From Polyangiaceae bacterium (GTDB lineage: Bacteria > Myxococcota_A > Polyangia > Polyangiales > Polyangiaceae): 64,000 nt of DNA. The position numbers and the translations under genes are program-made. Below are positions 1 through 9,185 of the stretch, piece after piece. The stretch lies in the NCBI GenBank assembly GCA_016715885.1, contig JADJXL010000026.1:1-64000 (forward strand), written 5' to 3'. The notes beneath the pieces were generated by a model, which did no database searches, was not told the origin of the DNA, and saw only the letters and a program-made list of their open reading frames with translations. Position 1 is the stretch's first letter; each line of letters opens with the position of its first letter.

Positions 1-847
1 TGAATCGGCTCATCCATGCGCAAACTCAGGCGAAATCACCGGATCCAGCACCGCCGGATACGCTGTTCCCTCGACCACCTCCTCGGGGACCGTCAACTCC
101 AATGCACCCATGTCATCACGATAGTCGACGCGCAAAGCTTTTCGTTCGCCCTTCGCATCGATCCACGTCGCCAAACCATAACGCAAACCAATGCCCGTTG
201 CAGGATCGGCGAAATGATGCCCGTGCTCCGTCTCCCCCGTGTACTCCTCGCCAGAGGCGCACGCGAATCACCAGATCGCCTTGCCCTCGGGCCGCTTCGC
301 AAATGCATAACGCCGCTCGACGCCCTCTTCGGTATTCTCGAATTGCTCGTCGACGTCCCCGCGCGGAAGGACCAGACTGCCCGTCCTCGGCAACACGTGG
401 TTCGCTGAGCGGAGCGTCATGAAGTGCCGCGCCCCGGCCAATCGATACCGTTTCGAAATATGCAGGTGCTCCGATCGCCTCAGCGGGCAACGTATTCGTC
501 TTCGGATCCCGCGCCAAGTCCGTGCGCCCTGGTGTGACCGAAATGCCTCCAGCCGACGTCCGAACTTCGTACGACGTGTGCCCACCCGAAAACGAACCTG
601 CGTCATCACGCCGAAACGAGAAATGAACGCGCCGCATGACACCAGCCAGGTCGAGCGGCGCCGACACGTGCGGCGCGTGCGCCGGCGAGGTTGCCGGTGT
701 CGCTTCGCTGCCCTGAGCCGAGACGGGCGTATCACCACCCCCAAGTGGACTGTCCGCACACGAAACGGCGACCGTCGCAAGTCCTCCAACGAGCAACGAC
801 AGCATCAGTCCACCCAATACTCGACTCTTGAGTCGGTGAGTTCGCAT
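1..847 (-). CDS. Exported Polyangia-type surface protein, N-terminal part, frameshifted and running off the window
   Basis: Starts at ATG 847 with a basic N-terminus, a hydrophobic stretch and a lipobox-like VAVSC, so an exported, probably lipid-anchored protein. A Thr/Pro/Ala linker follows. The readable protein needs three frames: one to about 430 (ending near ETVSIGRGA), a second to about 290 (LPRTGSLVLPRGDVDEQF), a third to the left edge containing AYPAVLDPVISPE. That motif is common in long repeat-bearing extracellular proteins of Polyangiales. At positions 10-12 the third frame stops, but a one-base shift continues as MDEPI, so a further indel is likely and the gene continues beyond the window. 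Function unknown; the frameshifts look like sequence errors because coding quality resumes immediately after each one. Confidence 0.6.
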
Positions 848-1019
848 CGTGGTTGATATCTCGATGCTGGGCGATCGTAATTTGAGCATTTGGCGCATCA
901 TCCCTCGCTCATTCGCTGTGCGAACGCTGGTTTGGTAAAAACAGCTGGCGCATACCATGGCACCAGGCGAACGAGAAGATGGATTCTTGCAAATATGCGC
1001 CACGCACGAGAACGGTGTT

Positions 1020-1172
1020 CTACGAAATATTGTTGTAATTCATGTTGCATGATGCCCCACATCCACACGCGCACGTCCCATCGAATCCGGAACGCCCGAC
1101 CGCTTCGCAAACGCACTTTTCATTCTTGCAATCTTGTCCACACTCGGTTAGGGTCCGCCCATGTAATACCAA
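1020..1172 (-). CDS. Possible 50-residue cysteine-rich peptide
   Basis: A short minus-strand frame between two larger genes, opening with TTG directly after a stop codon and ending TAG. The product would have eight cysteines in 32 residues, spaced C-x3-C-x4-C-x-C-x11-C-x-C-x-C-x3-C, with KCVCE and CACGCGASC near the middle and end. That density is unlikely by chance and resembles disulfide-rich modules of exported Polyangia proteins. There is no clear ribosome binding site, no ATG and no signal peptide, so it could also be the C-terminal scrap of a larger gene whose front is missing. It lies just upstream of, and on the same strand as, the exported protein starting at 847. No function is proposed. 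Confidence 0.3.
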   Translation of the reverse strand: MVLHGRTLTECGQDCKNEKCVCEAVGRSGFDGTCACGCGASCNMNYNNIS

Positions 1173-2033
1173 TCACCAACCCACACCTGGACCTCGCTGC
1201 TCGCCATCGTCCCGGCGCCTTCGTCCGAAGATGCCGACCTGTATGCGCTCGACCTGCCTTCGAGCGACCTCGTCGAACGCGGAGCGAAAATTCGCAGCGA
1301 AAAGATCCTTACCGATCTCGTTCGCATTGGTGGTGTCGCCGCCGAATTCTGGAACCATGCAACCCCTGCTCAAAAGCGGCATTTGCTGGGTTTCTCCTGG
1401 CCATTGCTACAAGTCATGGTCCATTCGGGCAAAAAACTGGCCGACATGCTCGCCGCCCGCGATTCGAATGCCGAAGAACGCGAAGCCAACCGCGCAGCCG
1501 CCATCGCCATTGCCGATCAAACCTATGCCCAAGGTATCGATGAACGCGATCGCCTCTTCGTGGCGCTCCAGGGCGTCGAAACCTTGGTCCCCAGCCTCGA
1601 AGCGCGCATCATCGCCGCGCGCGCCACCGTCACCGACCACGAATCCCTCGCCACGTCACTCCATTCGCTGGTCAAACTCGCCCAAGAAGTGCTATCGACG
1701 CCGCAATCGCGCGCGGCCCGACAGCTCACGGACGGTGGCGTCACCGCAAGTGAATTGAATGCCATCGAAACCATTGCCAACGCCGTGAAATCGACCGGCG
1801 AACAAGCCTCCGGCGCTCGCACCCGAGGCACCGTGAGCCAAGGCAACCTCGACCATCAAGACGGAACGTGCCTCGCGTACACGGAACGGGTCATGCGCAT
1901 CTTCAATCGCGCACACGAACGAGACGCTTCGATTCCACGACTCTTGCCCATTGCCACTCGACGCATGTTCTCCATGGGCCGAAAAGCCACCAGTGAAGCA
2001 GCTCCAGCCGCTCCCCTAGCGCCCGAAGCCTAA
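1161..2033 (+). CDS. Hypothetical protein, start uncertain
   Basis: A plus-strand frame is open from 1167 to the stop at 2031-2033 and has good coding character: SSEDADLYALDLPSS near the start, then EFWNHATPAQKRHLLGF, a long helical Ala/Glu-rich middle and a basic C-terminus with ATRRMFSMGRK. The only ATG near its beginning, at 1161, is followed at once by TAA, and there is no ATG or GTG until well inside; TTG 1383 would remove the conserved-looking front. An indel or substitution just after 1163 would explain this and fits the error pattern of neighbouring genes. No family recognised and no signal peptide or membrane segment; probably a cytoplasmic helical protein. Confidence 0.55.
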
Positions 2034-2145
2034 CGCGTCGCCATCACCAGCTCGATCCACCGTCTTGCCAGTGCTTGCACGCTTCCCATCCAATACCCAC
2101 GCCTCGAATACGCATTGCGAGCATTCAACATACGCAGCTCATGTG
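2030..2145 (-). pseudogene. Possible C-terminal gene remnant, and the rest of a 395-base gap
   Basis: On the minus strand this stretch reads as a plausible C-terminus (AHELRMLNARNAY, then SRRGYWMGSVQALARRW) ending in TAG at 2030. The same frame continues rightward past one stop (2162-2164) to about 2413 without recognisable domains. It may be the tail of a decayed or frameshifted gene. Nothing else convincing is seen between 2034 and the end of nusB at 2429: no tRNA, repeat or promoter that could be defended. Confidence 0.2.
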
Positions 2146-2428
2146 CCTCGACACACAATGATCACGTGCGAACCACCGACTGCATACGGCTGGAGACCCA
2201 CTGCGCAGGCGTGACATATCCAGTGCGCACGTTTCGCGTACTGACTGCGCGTGATCGTGTTGTGGGAGGCATTACTCCGAAGTGGGCGTGCGAATGTCGG
2301 ATGTGAAGCCCTGCCAGCACGGCTGCACGATTGGGTGCCGCAGTTCTGCCAGCAATGCGCGTATTGAAAGCAGTCGGGGACCGCATAACACGAAACAGCA
2401 CACCGATCACCACCGCGACTCCCGCCCC

Positions 2429-2919
2429 TCAACCCCGCTTCCCCGACCGCTTTCCCGGCCGGCCCGGCGGCGGCTCCGACCGCTTTTCCTTCTTCGCACC
2501 AGGGTCATTGTCAATGCGACCCAAGTCTTCGGCAATCCGATCCAGCACCCCATTCACGAATGCCGACGAATCTTCCGTGCCAAACCGTTTTGCAAGCTCA
2601 ACGCCTTCATCAATGATGACCGCGCGCGGCACGTCCGTGCTGTGCGACAATTCCCACGCACCAATACGCAAGATGTTCCGATCCACCCGCGCCATCCGCT
2701 CTCGAGACGCCAATTCACGCTCGCCTTGCGAATCATGTCGTCCACGCGCGTCAGTTCGTCCGCCACACCCCGAGCAAGCGCGTCCGCATAGTCGCGCCCC
2801 TCGGGATCCCCAGGCGTCAAGCGCCAAAAATGCATCATCACCCGCTCGATCGACCCACCACTCTCGAGCGCGAATAACATCTGTAGTGCAGCCTCGCGGC
2901 CAGTCGTTCGAGCTCCCAT
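2429..2919 (-). CDS. nusB: Transcription antitermination protein NusB (one frameshift)
   Basis: NusB binds boxA RNA with S10 (NusE) and promotes antitermination, mainly in rRNA operons. The start MGARTTGREAALQMLF matches the family N-terminus. The second half carries the hallmark NWRLE...RMARVDRNILRIGAWEL, then AVIIDEGVELAKRFG and FVNGVLDRIA. The two halves lie in different frames and join near 2700 in a GAGAGCGG context, so one indel separates them. The corrected product is about 160 residues, slightly longer than usual because of a Lys/Arg/Pro-rich tail. It follows ribH by 10 bases, the classic ribH-nusB arrangement. As nusB is single-copy in most genomes and the frames join exactly at a conserved motif, sequence error is more likely than loss of function. 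Confidence 0.93.
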
Positions 2920-2929
2920 ACCTACAATT

Positions 2930-3438
2930 TCACTCAGAATGCTGCCACGTCGACGCCGACGCGAGCGATACCATTTCAATGACACTCACCGCCGCCTCCC
3001 AACCCTTGTTCCCAGCCTTCGTCCCAGCTCGCTCAATCGCTTGCTCGATCGTGTCCGTCGTCAATACCCCAAGGCCACCGGCACGCCCGTCTGCAACGAT
3101 ACCTGAGCTATCCCCTTGGTCACCTCCGCCGCAACATAATCGAAATGCGGCGTCGATCCGCGAATCACCGCTCCCAAGGCAATGATGCCATTGACGGATT
3201 TTTTCTCCGCAATACGACGCACCACAACCGGAATCTCCCACGACCCCGGCACGCGCACAATCGTCACGTCCGCCGCATTGCCTCCATGCCGGACAATGGC
3301 GTCAATGGCTCCTTCCACGAGCCTATCGACGATGAAATGATTGAACCTGCTCGCCACGAGCGCGAACTTCGCACCCGCAGGCACCACCAAGTGCCCCTCG
3401 ACGAGCCGCGGCGTCCCCCGCTCCACATTCGTGCTCAT
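2930..3438 (-). CDS. ribH: 6,7-dimethyl-8-ribityllumazine synthase (one frameshift)
   Basis: RibH condenses 5-amino-6-ribitylamino-uracil with 3,4-dihydroxy-2-butanone 4-phosphate, the penultimate step of riboflavin synthesis. Visible family blocks: ALVASRFNHFIVDRLVEGA, then VRVPGSWEIPVVVRR, then GIIALGAVIRGSTPHFDYV with the catalytic-region His, then GIAQVSLQTGVPVALG. The frame breaks at about 3068 in a run of four G (coding strand GGGGTATTG); a fifth G restores VLTTDTIEQAIERAG and the C-terminal GWEAAVSVIEM. The corrected length is about 169 residues, normal for the family. It lies between ribBX (11-base gap) and nusB. The homopolymer context makes a sequencing indel the best explanation. 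Confidence 0.95.
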
Positions 3439-3449
3439 TGCTTTATCCT

Positions 3450-4607
3450 TTACGCTTCGCCCTGCATCGATACCAAAGGCACCCGCTCGACCACTTCCAA
3501 GCCAAACCCATTGAGGCCCGCTATCTTCGTTTGGCTATTCGTCAATAACCGCAGCTTGTGACACCCAAGATCCAATAAGACCTGCGCCCCAAGCCCGAAT
3601 TCACGCAACGTCGCCGGCCGCGATACCACCGGCTCGCCCGATGCCCCCACAACCTTCACCCCAAGCTCCCGCCCAATATCGACATTTGGCGAAATGTAAA
3701 GCACCACACCCGCACCCGCAGACTCGATTGTCGCAATCGCCTCGCGCAAATTCGACCCGCCGTCGAATAGCGTGGAACTGAACAAGTCCGCCAAGAGTGA
3801 CCCCGAATGCACTCGGCAAAGCACCGGCTTCGTAGGGTCGATCGCACCCTTCACCAGCGCCAAGTACTGGCGCGATTCTCCCACAATCTCGTACACCGCC
3901 GCGTTCCATACTGTCCCGGTCTGGTCGAGCCTCATCTGTCGCTCGGCAACCCGACGTACCAAACGCTCGGTCTGCATCCGGTACTGGATCAAGTCCGCAA
4001 CCGAAAGGATCACGAGGTCGTGCTCCTGGGCAAACTTTTCCAAGTCCGGCATGCGCGCCATCGTGCCGTCGTCGTTCATGATTTCGCAAATCACGCCCGA
4101 CGGCCGAAGCCCCGCGAGCCGCGCCAAGTCGACCGATCCTTCGGTTTGCCCCGTCCGCACCAACACGCCACCTCGACGCGCCTTCAGCGGAAACACGTGG
4201 CCCGGCGTCACGAGATCACTCGGCTTCGCGTCCGGCGCCGTCGCCACCTGAATCGTGCGCGCTCGATCCGCCGCGCTGATGCCCGTCGTCACGCCCGTGC
4301 GAGCTTCGATGCTGACCGTGAACGCCGTGCCGAGCGGAGGTCCACCGCGGCCAGGAGCACTCATCATCGGCAAGTGCAACCGCTCGACCTGCTCTTCATC
4401 GAGCGCCAAACAAATGAGACCTCGACCATGCTTGGCCATGAAGTTGATGGCTTCGGGCGTCACGCGCTCGGCAGCCATGCACAAGTCGCCTTCGTTTTCG
4501 CGATCTTCGTCGTCGACGAGGATGACCATGCGACCTTGACGGATCGCATCGAGCGCCCGGTTCACGCGAGCAAGCACGGCTGTATCGATCAGTATGCGAT
4601 GCGGCAT
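3450..4607 (-). CDS. ribB: 3,4-dihydroxy-2-butanone 4-phosphate synthase with degenerate GTP cyclohydrolase II domain (RibBX type)
   Basis: The N-terminal half (about residues 1-205) is a complete RibB domain making the four-carbon riboflavin precursor from ribulose 5-phosphate. It shows the acidic metal-binding loop DDEDRENEGD (near residue 32), the THGRGLICLAL-type block, RTGQTEGSVDL and CEIMNDDGTMA. The C-terminal half aligns with GTP cyclohydrolase II, but the zinc site is gone: HSECLTGD...RCDCG of true RibA is here HSGSLLADLFSS...LFDGGSNL, with all three cysteines missing. It is therefore probably not a GTP cyclohydrolase. Start MPHRIL at 4607 was chosen because it sits 10 bases after the ribE stop; an in-frame extension to 4778 would overlap ribE. 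385 residues; intact. Confidence 0.93.
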   Translation of the reverse strand: MPHRILIDTAVLARVNRALDAIRQGRMVILVDDEDRENEGDLCMAAERVTPEAINFMAKHGRGLICLALDEEQVERLHLPMMSAPGRGGPPLGTAFTVSIEARTGVTTGISAADRARTIQVATAPDAKPSDLVTPGHVFPLKARRGGVLVRTGQTEGSVDLARLAGLRPSGVICEIMNDDGTMARMPDLEKFAQEHDLVILSVADLIQYRMQTERLVRRVAERQMRLDQTGTVWNAAVYEIVGESRQYLALVKGAIDPTKPVLCRVHSGSLLADLFSSTLFDGGSNLREAIATIESAGAGVVLYISPNVDIGRELGVKVVGASGEPVVSRPATLREFGLGAQVLLDLGCHKLRLLTNSQTKIAGLNGFGLEVVERVPLVSMQGEA

Positions 4608-4617
4608 AGCGGCACCA

Positions 4618-5331
4618 TCATCGTACGAATCCGCCCGCTCGGAGCTTTTCAAGGAGACGTTCGTCGCCGCTTTCGTCGTGATGCTGTTCATCGGCTCGGC
4701 CGCTGCTTTCTCCCCGCCCCTTGGTGACTCCAAGCGCCAACTGTCGCGCGACGTAGCGCGCGAGCACGTCGACTTCAATGTTCACACCCTGCCCTGCACG
4801 AAGATTTCCAAGCAGCGTGCGGCTCAATGTGTGCGGCACGAGCATGACTTCGAAGAGGACGGATGACGAGCGCTCGGCAAGACGATCTTCCACGCGGTTG
4901 ATGGTCAAGCTGACGCCATCGATACAAACCGACCCTTTTTCCGCAAGGTACGGCGCCAAGTGCCCGCCGACCTGTACTTCCAAACGCATCGCATCTCCGC
5001 GCGGCGACAAATCCGTGACGCGCCCGATGCCATCGACGTGACCCAGCACGACGTGCCCACCCATGCGACCTCCTAGCGGCGTGGCTCGCTCGAGATGCAC
5101 GCGCGCTCCAGCGACGAGCGCGCCAAGCGTCGTGCGCGTGAGCGTTTCCGGCGACATGTCCGCCTCGAAACCAGTTGCCACGATGCGATCGACCGTGAGG
5201 CACACGCCGTTCACGGCGATGGATTCGCCGAGGTCGAGCTTGCCTAGGGACGCGTCGAAGAGCGCGCGAACGACCGGGCCGCCAGCCTTGTGCCGCAAAT
5301 GGCCGATCGTCTCGACGAGTCCTGTGAACAT
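4618..5331 (-). CDS. ribE: Riboflavin synthase, alpha subunit
   Basis: RibE dismutates two molecules of 6,7-dimethyl-8-ribityllumazine to riboflavin and its pyrimidine precursor. The protein (237 residues) starts with the diagnostic MFTGLVETIG and contains two lumazine-binding repeats, recognisable by SIAVNGVCLTV (first barrel, about residue 45) and CIDGVSLTINRV (second barrel, about residue 140). MGGHVVLGHVDG marks the junction. The family start at 5331 was preferred to an in-frame ATG at 5355, which would add eight residues not seen in homologues. The C-terminus has a charged tail rich in Glu, Asp and His. First gene of a tight ribE-ribBX-ribH-nusB run; no FMN riboswitch-like structure was recognised upstream, where the PilZ gene ends 30 bases away. 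Confidence 0.95.
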   Translation of the reverse strand: MFTGLVETIGHLRHKAGGPVVRALFDASLGKLDLGESIAVNGVCLTVDRIVATGFEADMSPETLTRTTLGALVAGARVHLERATPLGGRMGGHVVLGHVDGIGRVTDLSPRGDAMRLEVQVGGHLAPYLAEKGSVCIDGVSLTINRVEDRLAERSSSVLFEVMLVPHTLSRTLLGNLRAGQGVNIEVDVLARYVARQLALGVTKGRGESSGRADEQHHDESGDERLLEKLRAGGFVR

Positions 5332-5361
5332 GGCAAATGGGGAGTGCCAGGACAAACCGCG

Positions 5362-5733
5362 CTACCTATCGGCAGCGCGGCGTCCTTCGGCGGAGAGCAA
5401 ACGGTCGATGATCTTCTGCGACGCCTCGGGCAGCTCGGTGAACACGAGCCCCATGCCGGGCGGATCGTCGTGGACACGAACGACTTCGCCGACACCATCG
5501 ATGACTTCGACGTCGTCCATGATGACGGTGAAGCGAAGGTTCACTTTCGTACCAACTTGAAGCGGGTTCTTGGACCGGACAAACACGCCCGAGCGCGAGA
5601 TGTTGGTCACGTACTCGGTGATGAACGCGTCGTAGGATTCGAATTCCTTGTTGATGGTGACGCGCTCTTCTCTGCGCGCATCCGTGCCGCCATGCGAATC
5701 GGGTTCACCAGGGTGACGGTCGGTTGCGCTCAT
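5362..5733 (-). CDS. PilZ-domain protein
   Basis: A 123-residue protein consisting almost entirely of a PilZ domain, a family that often binds cyclic di-GMP. Seen: an N-terminal RREERVTI resembling the RxxxR arm, then TNISRSGVFVRS matching the (D/N)xSxxG core, then GVGEVVRVHDDPPGMGLVF. A short polar N-terminal tail precedes the domain. Myxobacteria hold many such stand-alone PilZ proteins of varied function, several linked to motility or development. It sits 7 bases downstream of the RNase E/G gene on the same strand and 30 bases before ribE, so it is probably co-transcribed with both. Whether it really binds the nucleotide cannot be told from sequence. Confidence 0.85.
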   Translation of the reverse strand: MSATDRHPGEPDSHGGTDARREERVTINKEFESYDAFITEYVTNISRSGVFVRSKNPLQVGTKVNLRFTVIMDDVEVIDGVGEVVRVHDDPPGMGLVFTELPEASQKIIDRLLSAEGRRAADR

Positions 5734-5740
5734 GAGCTGC

Positions 5741-7903
5741 TCACCTGCCTTGCAAGTCGAATTGCTCGAGGTGGTATTCCTTGCGCGGAACGAGCTCGAT
5801 ACGTCGCGTAAAGAGACGCTCGGCTTCGGTCACCGCAATGCGTTCTTCGTTCTTCAAGAGATCGACGACGGCGGGATGCGCGTTCACGACGATGCTGTAG
5901 CCCGGCAAGTTCGCGCGTTCACGACGAATCTGCCGGATGATCTCGTACGCGACGCTCTGCTTCGACTGAAGCTGGCCGGTGCCGTCGCAGTAGAAACACG
6001 GCTTTCGAGCATGATGCGGCCGAGGCTTTCGCGTGTGCGTTTGCGCGTCATCTCGATGAGCCCGAGCTCGGAGATGCGGTTGAACGTCGTCTTCGCTTTG
6101 TCTCGGCCCAGGTGTTCTTCGAGGCGCCGGCGGACCTTCTCGCGGTTGCTCGCCCGCTCCATGTCGATGAGGTCCAAAATGATGAGCCCACCGATGTTGC
6201 GGAACCTGAGCTGGTAGGCGATTTCGTCGACGGCTTCGAGGTTTGTCATGAGGATCGTCTCTTCGAGATCCTTCGATCCCTTGCCGACGAACCTGCCCGT
6301 GTTGACGTCGATCGCGGTGAGCGCTTCGGCTTGGTCGATGATGAGGTGACCACCGGATGCGAGCGGCACTTTGCGTGACAGCGCGCGGTGAATTTCGTCC
6401 TCGATGCCGTACGCGTCGAAGATCGGCTCGTGCCCTTCGTAGAGCTGCACGGCGTCGACGCGCTCGGGCATGAACATCTCCATGAAGCGACGGAGACGCA
6501 CGTACTCTTCGCGGCTGTCGATGACGATCTTCTCGATGTCGTCCGTGAACAGATCGCGCGCCGTTTTGAGCACGAGGTCGAGCTCGGTGTAGAGGCACGC
6601 GGGAGCTCGCGCGACGCTCTCGCGCTTCTTGACCACTTCGCCCCAAAGCCGAACGAGGTAACCGACGTCGGCCTTCATTTGCTTTTTGGTCAAACCTTCG
6701 GCGACGGTGCGCACGATGAGCCCGCCTTGCGGAGGCTTCATCGAATCGATCGCTTCACGCAGACGCGAGCGCTCTTTCTCCGATCCGATGCGCTTGGAGA
6801 TGCCGACGTGATCGACGGTCGGTAGGTACACGACGTACCTGCCGGGCAGCGACACGTGACTCGTGACGCGCGCGCCTTTGGTGCCGATCGGTTCTTTCGA
6901 CACCTGCACGAGAACCTCTTGGCCCTCGCGGATGACTTCGCGAATCGGCGTCGTCTTCGACACGCGCGGCGGTTCGTGCTGACCAGCTTGCCGCTTCGAT
7001 TGTCGTTCGCGACTCGTGCGGCCCGCGGCTGCTTCCACGCGGCGGCGCATCGCGATTGTCCTGACGACCTCGCCCGCGTTCTCGATCGCGACCACCACGC
7101 GCTTGCGTGGATGGTTCGCGGAGCAGCCGGAGAGCAGGTGCTGCTGCAGCGGCGGCCGCTTCGATGGAAGGACGCCTGTCCGCAGTTCGTCCGGACCGAC
7201 GCACTTTGCCGCGCCCGCGACCTCGAGGCGAACGACCTGCACGTGCCGCGGTGGGCGAAACGTCGGTAGCGTCTTTTGCTTCGAGCGTTGCATCGGGAGG
7301 CTCGACGATGGCCGCAGCTTCCGCCGCATCTTCGACGTCGCCGTCGCTGGGAGCAGCGCTTGCTGCGTCCTCGGCGTCGACCAATCGAGCGTCGGCTTCG
7401 GCTGGCTCATCTGCAGCCTGCTCTTCGGAAGGTGATTCCAAAGGAGCTTCGAATGAAGCGGATTCGTCTCGTGATTCGACGATGTCGAGCGACTCTGTGT
7501 CGTCGACTTCCGCTTCTGCTTCCGCAGCGACGTCGAGCGCAGTCGGGAGCGAGATGCTCACTTCACGCTCGGTGCGTACGTCTTCATGCGAGGGAGACGA
7601 TGCACGTTCATCGTCTTCCGAACCTGAAACATGTTGATGACGTCCAGCCAAATACGCGTCGAAATCGTCGGGACGAATCAAATCTTCGACATGGAGAAAC
7701 GCGGCTCGCTTTCGAGCCCGATGTCGATGAAGGCCGCCTGCATGCCCGGAAGCACGCGACTGACCTTGCCAAGGTAGATGTTCCCGAGAGTTCCCTTCTG
7801 CGCATCTCGTTCGATGTGCAGTTCGGCAATGATGCCGTTCTCGATGAGGGGCGACGCGCGTTTCGCGGATGTCGACGTTGATGACGAGGAGATTCTTGCC
7901 CAT
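5741..7903 (-). CDS. rng: Ribonuclease E/G family protein with a long insert in its S1 region (several frameshifts)
   Basis: Endoribonuclease of RNA processing and turnover. The start is MGKNLLVINVDIRETRVA. N-terminal S1 elements are AELHIERDAQKGTLGNIY and GMQAAFIDIGLE...AAFLHVEDL. A long low-complexity insert (over 200 residues, acidic then Arg-rich, about 7000-7690) comes next, then the S1 continuation EGQEVLVQVSKEPIGTKGAR. The catalytic region shows ALTAIDVNTGRFVGKG and GGLIILDLIDMERASNREK with the metal-binding aspartates, and the Zn-link motif KPCFYCDGTGQL. Frame changes occur near 7850 (extra C in a C run), 7695 (missing A), 6970-7090, and 6007 (missing A in GAAAG); all joins restore family motifs. 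The corrected length is about 720 residues. Probably one functional gene with sequence errors. Confidence 0.9.
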
Positions 7904-8027
7904 GCCCACTGGATGGCCCTTGCGAGGCGCCGGCAAGGGTTACCACGACACGGACGAGCCATGAAGGGAGGACTGGTTCGTAAGGTTTTTCTCCCGCTCC
8001 CCTCGGCAGCAGGGCCTGGAGCTAGGC

Positions 8028-8486
8028 TCAGAGACAAAAGTCGGTGAAGTCTGCGCATGAGTTGGGACAGGCGTCGCAAACGATGCAGGCCACGAGCGCC
8101 CCGTAGCGATCGGCCCCAACAGGGTTCGACTCGGCGCATTTGTCCCGGCAGGCCAAGTCGTCCTTGCAGGCGGCGAGGCACTTATTGAAGTCGAGGCAGG
8201 TTTCGTCGCCGAAACAGCCCTCGTAATGTTCGGCGCACGTGGTCGAAACGGCGCATCCCGTGCATCCGTTCACGTAATCGCCGCAGGTTCCAGCGTCATC
8301 GCAGGGCGCGAGGGTAGCGCCGCCGGTTCCGGTGGACGCACCGCCCGAACCGCCGGTTCCGCTGGACGTACTCGAGGAGCTCGACGAGCTGGTTTCACCC
8401 GTAGGTGCAGGATTTCCGCTGTCTTCGGCCTGAGAACAGGCACCAAGCAGGATCAAGGCGGCCGCAGTGAAAGCTAAACGCAACAT
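8028..8486 (-). CDS. Cysteine-rich lipoprotein, paralogue of the next gene
   Basis: The 152-residue product starts MLRLAFTAAALILLGAC, a classical lipoprotein signal with lipobox LGAC; an upstream in-frame ATG (8540) would bury it, so 8486 was chosen. A Ser/Thr/Gly spacer (SSSSSSSTSSGTGGSGG) leads to a compact domain with about 18 cysteines, including CAEHYEGCFGDETCLDF, CLAACKDDLACRDKC and CIVCDACPNSC. The same framework (CFGD-TC, C-x3-C, C-x2-C-x2-C) recurs in the gene at 8572-9066, so the two arose by tandem duplication. Such proteins are frequent in Polyangiales and of unknown function; disulfide-stabilised and surface- or periplasm-exposed is the likely state. The gap to the RNase E/G gene is about 120 bases. 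Confidence 0.8.
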   Translation of the reverse strand: MLRLAFTAAALILLGACSQAEDSGNPAPTGETSSSSSSSTSSGTGGSGGASTGTGGATLAPCDDAGTCGDYVNGCTGCAVSTTCAEHYEGCFGDETCLDFNKCLAACKDDLACRDKCAESNPVGADRYGALVACIVCDACPNSCADFTDFCL

Positions 8487-8571
8487 GGGCCCGGAAAAGC
8501 ATACGTGGACAGGTCGCCAGGCGAAAGGCGCGGGCCTCACCCGACCATACCCCCCGATTTGGCCGCGTCTT

Positions 8572-9066
8572 TCAGGGAGGACAGTTGCCAGCCTGCGACG
8601 CGCAATCGCTCGGACAGTTCTGGCAGATGACGCATGCGCCGACCGCGTTGTAGAGCTGCACGGCAGCCTGGCCGGCCGTCATCGCGCAGTTGTTCTGGCA
8701 GTTGGCGTCGGCGCCGCAGCCGTTCAAGCACATCGCGAGCGTGTTGCAGGTCTGATCGCCGAAACACGCTTCAGCCTGGCTCTTGCAAGGCGTCATGAGG
8801 GCACACTGCTGACAAGTCATGCAGCTTCCCGAAGCGTCGCACATCGATCCGCCGCTACTGGATGAGCTGCTGCTCATCTGCCCTCCGCCACCGCCCGAAC
8901 CCGAGCTGGCCGTAGAGGTCACGGGGGCATTTCCAGATCCGCCCGTTCCCCAGTCGCCCCCTTCGCCACCTTCACCACCACCGCCCGTCGTGCCGCCGCC
9001 CGAAGCACCACAAGCCATGAAACACGCGGACGAGACCGCGACGATCGCGAACAACCAGCCCTTCAT
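8572..9066 (-). CDS. Cysteine-rich lipoprotein, tandem paralogue
   Basis: The start MKGWLFAIVAVSSACFMAC at 9066 gives a lipoprotein signal peptide with Cys at residue 19; the longer frame to 9189 lacks one. A Gly/Ser-rich linker, including GGGGEGGEGGDWG and a run of seven Ser, is followed by a Cys-rich domain: CMTCQQCALMTPC, ACFGDQTCNTLAMCLNGC, CQNNC and CVICQNCPSDC. The cysteine order matches the neighbour at 8028-8486. About 164 residues. It has its own 85-base upstream gap, and the two genes could be co-transcribed. Role unknown; the CxxC pairs could bind metal or form disulfides. Confidence 0.8.
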   Translation of the reverse strand: MKGWLFAIVAVSSACFMACGASGGGTTGGGGEGGEGGDWGTGGSGNAPVTSTASSGSGGGGGQMSSSSSSSGGSMCDASGSCMTCQQCALMTPCKSQAEACFGDQTCNTLAMCLNGCGADANCQNNCAMTAGQAAVQLYNAVGACVICQNCPSDCASQAGNCPP

Positions 9067-9185
9067 TTGACCTCCAAGCATCTTCGTCGCGCAAGCTTCC
9101 AAGTGGCGACGAGCAGAAGAGATCTGCGTACATGCGGGAGCGACGCGCTGCAAATCGAGCGATCGAGGACGTCGCGCACGAGCGA

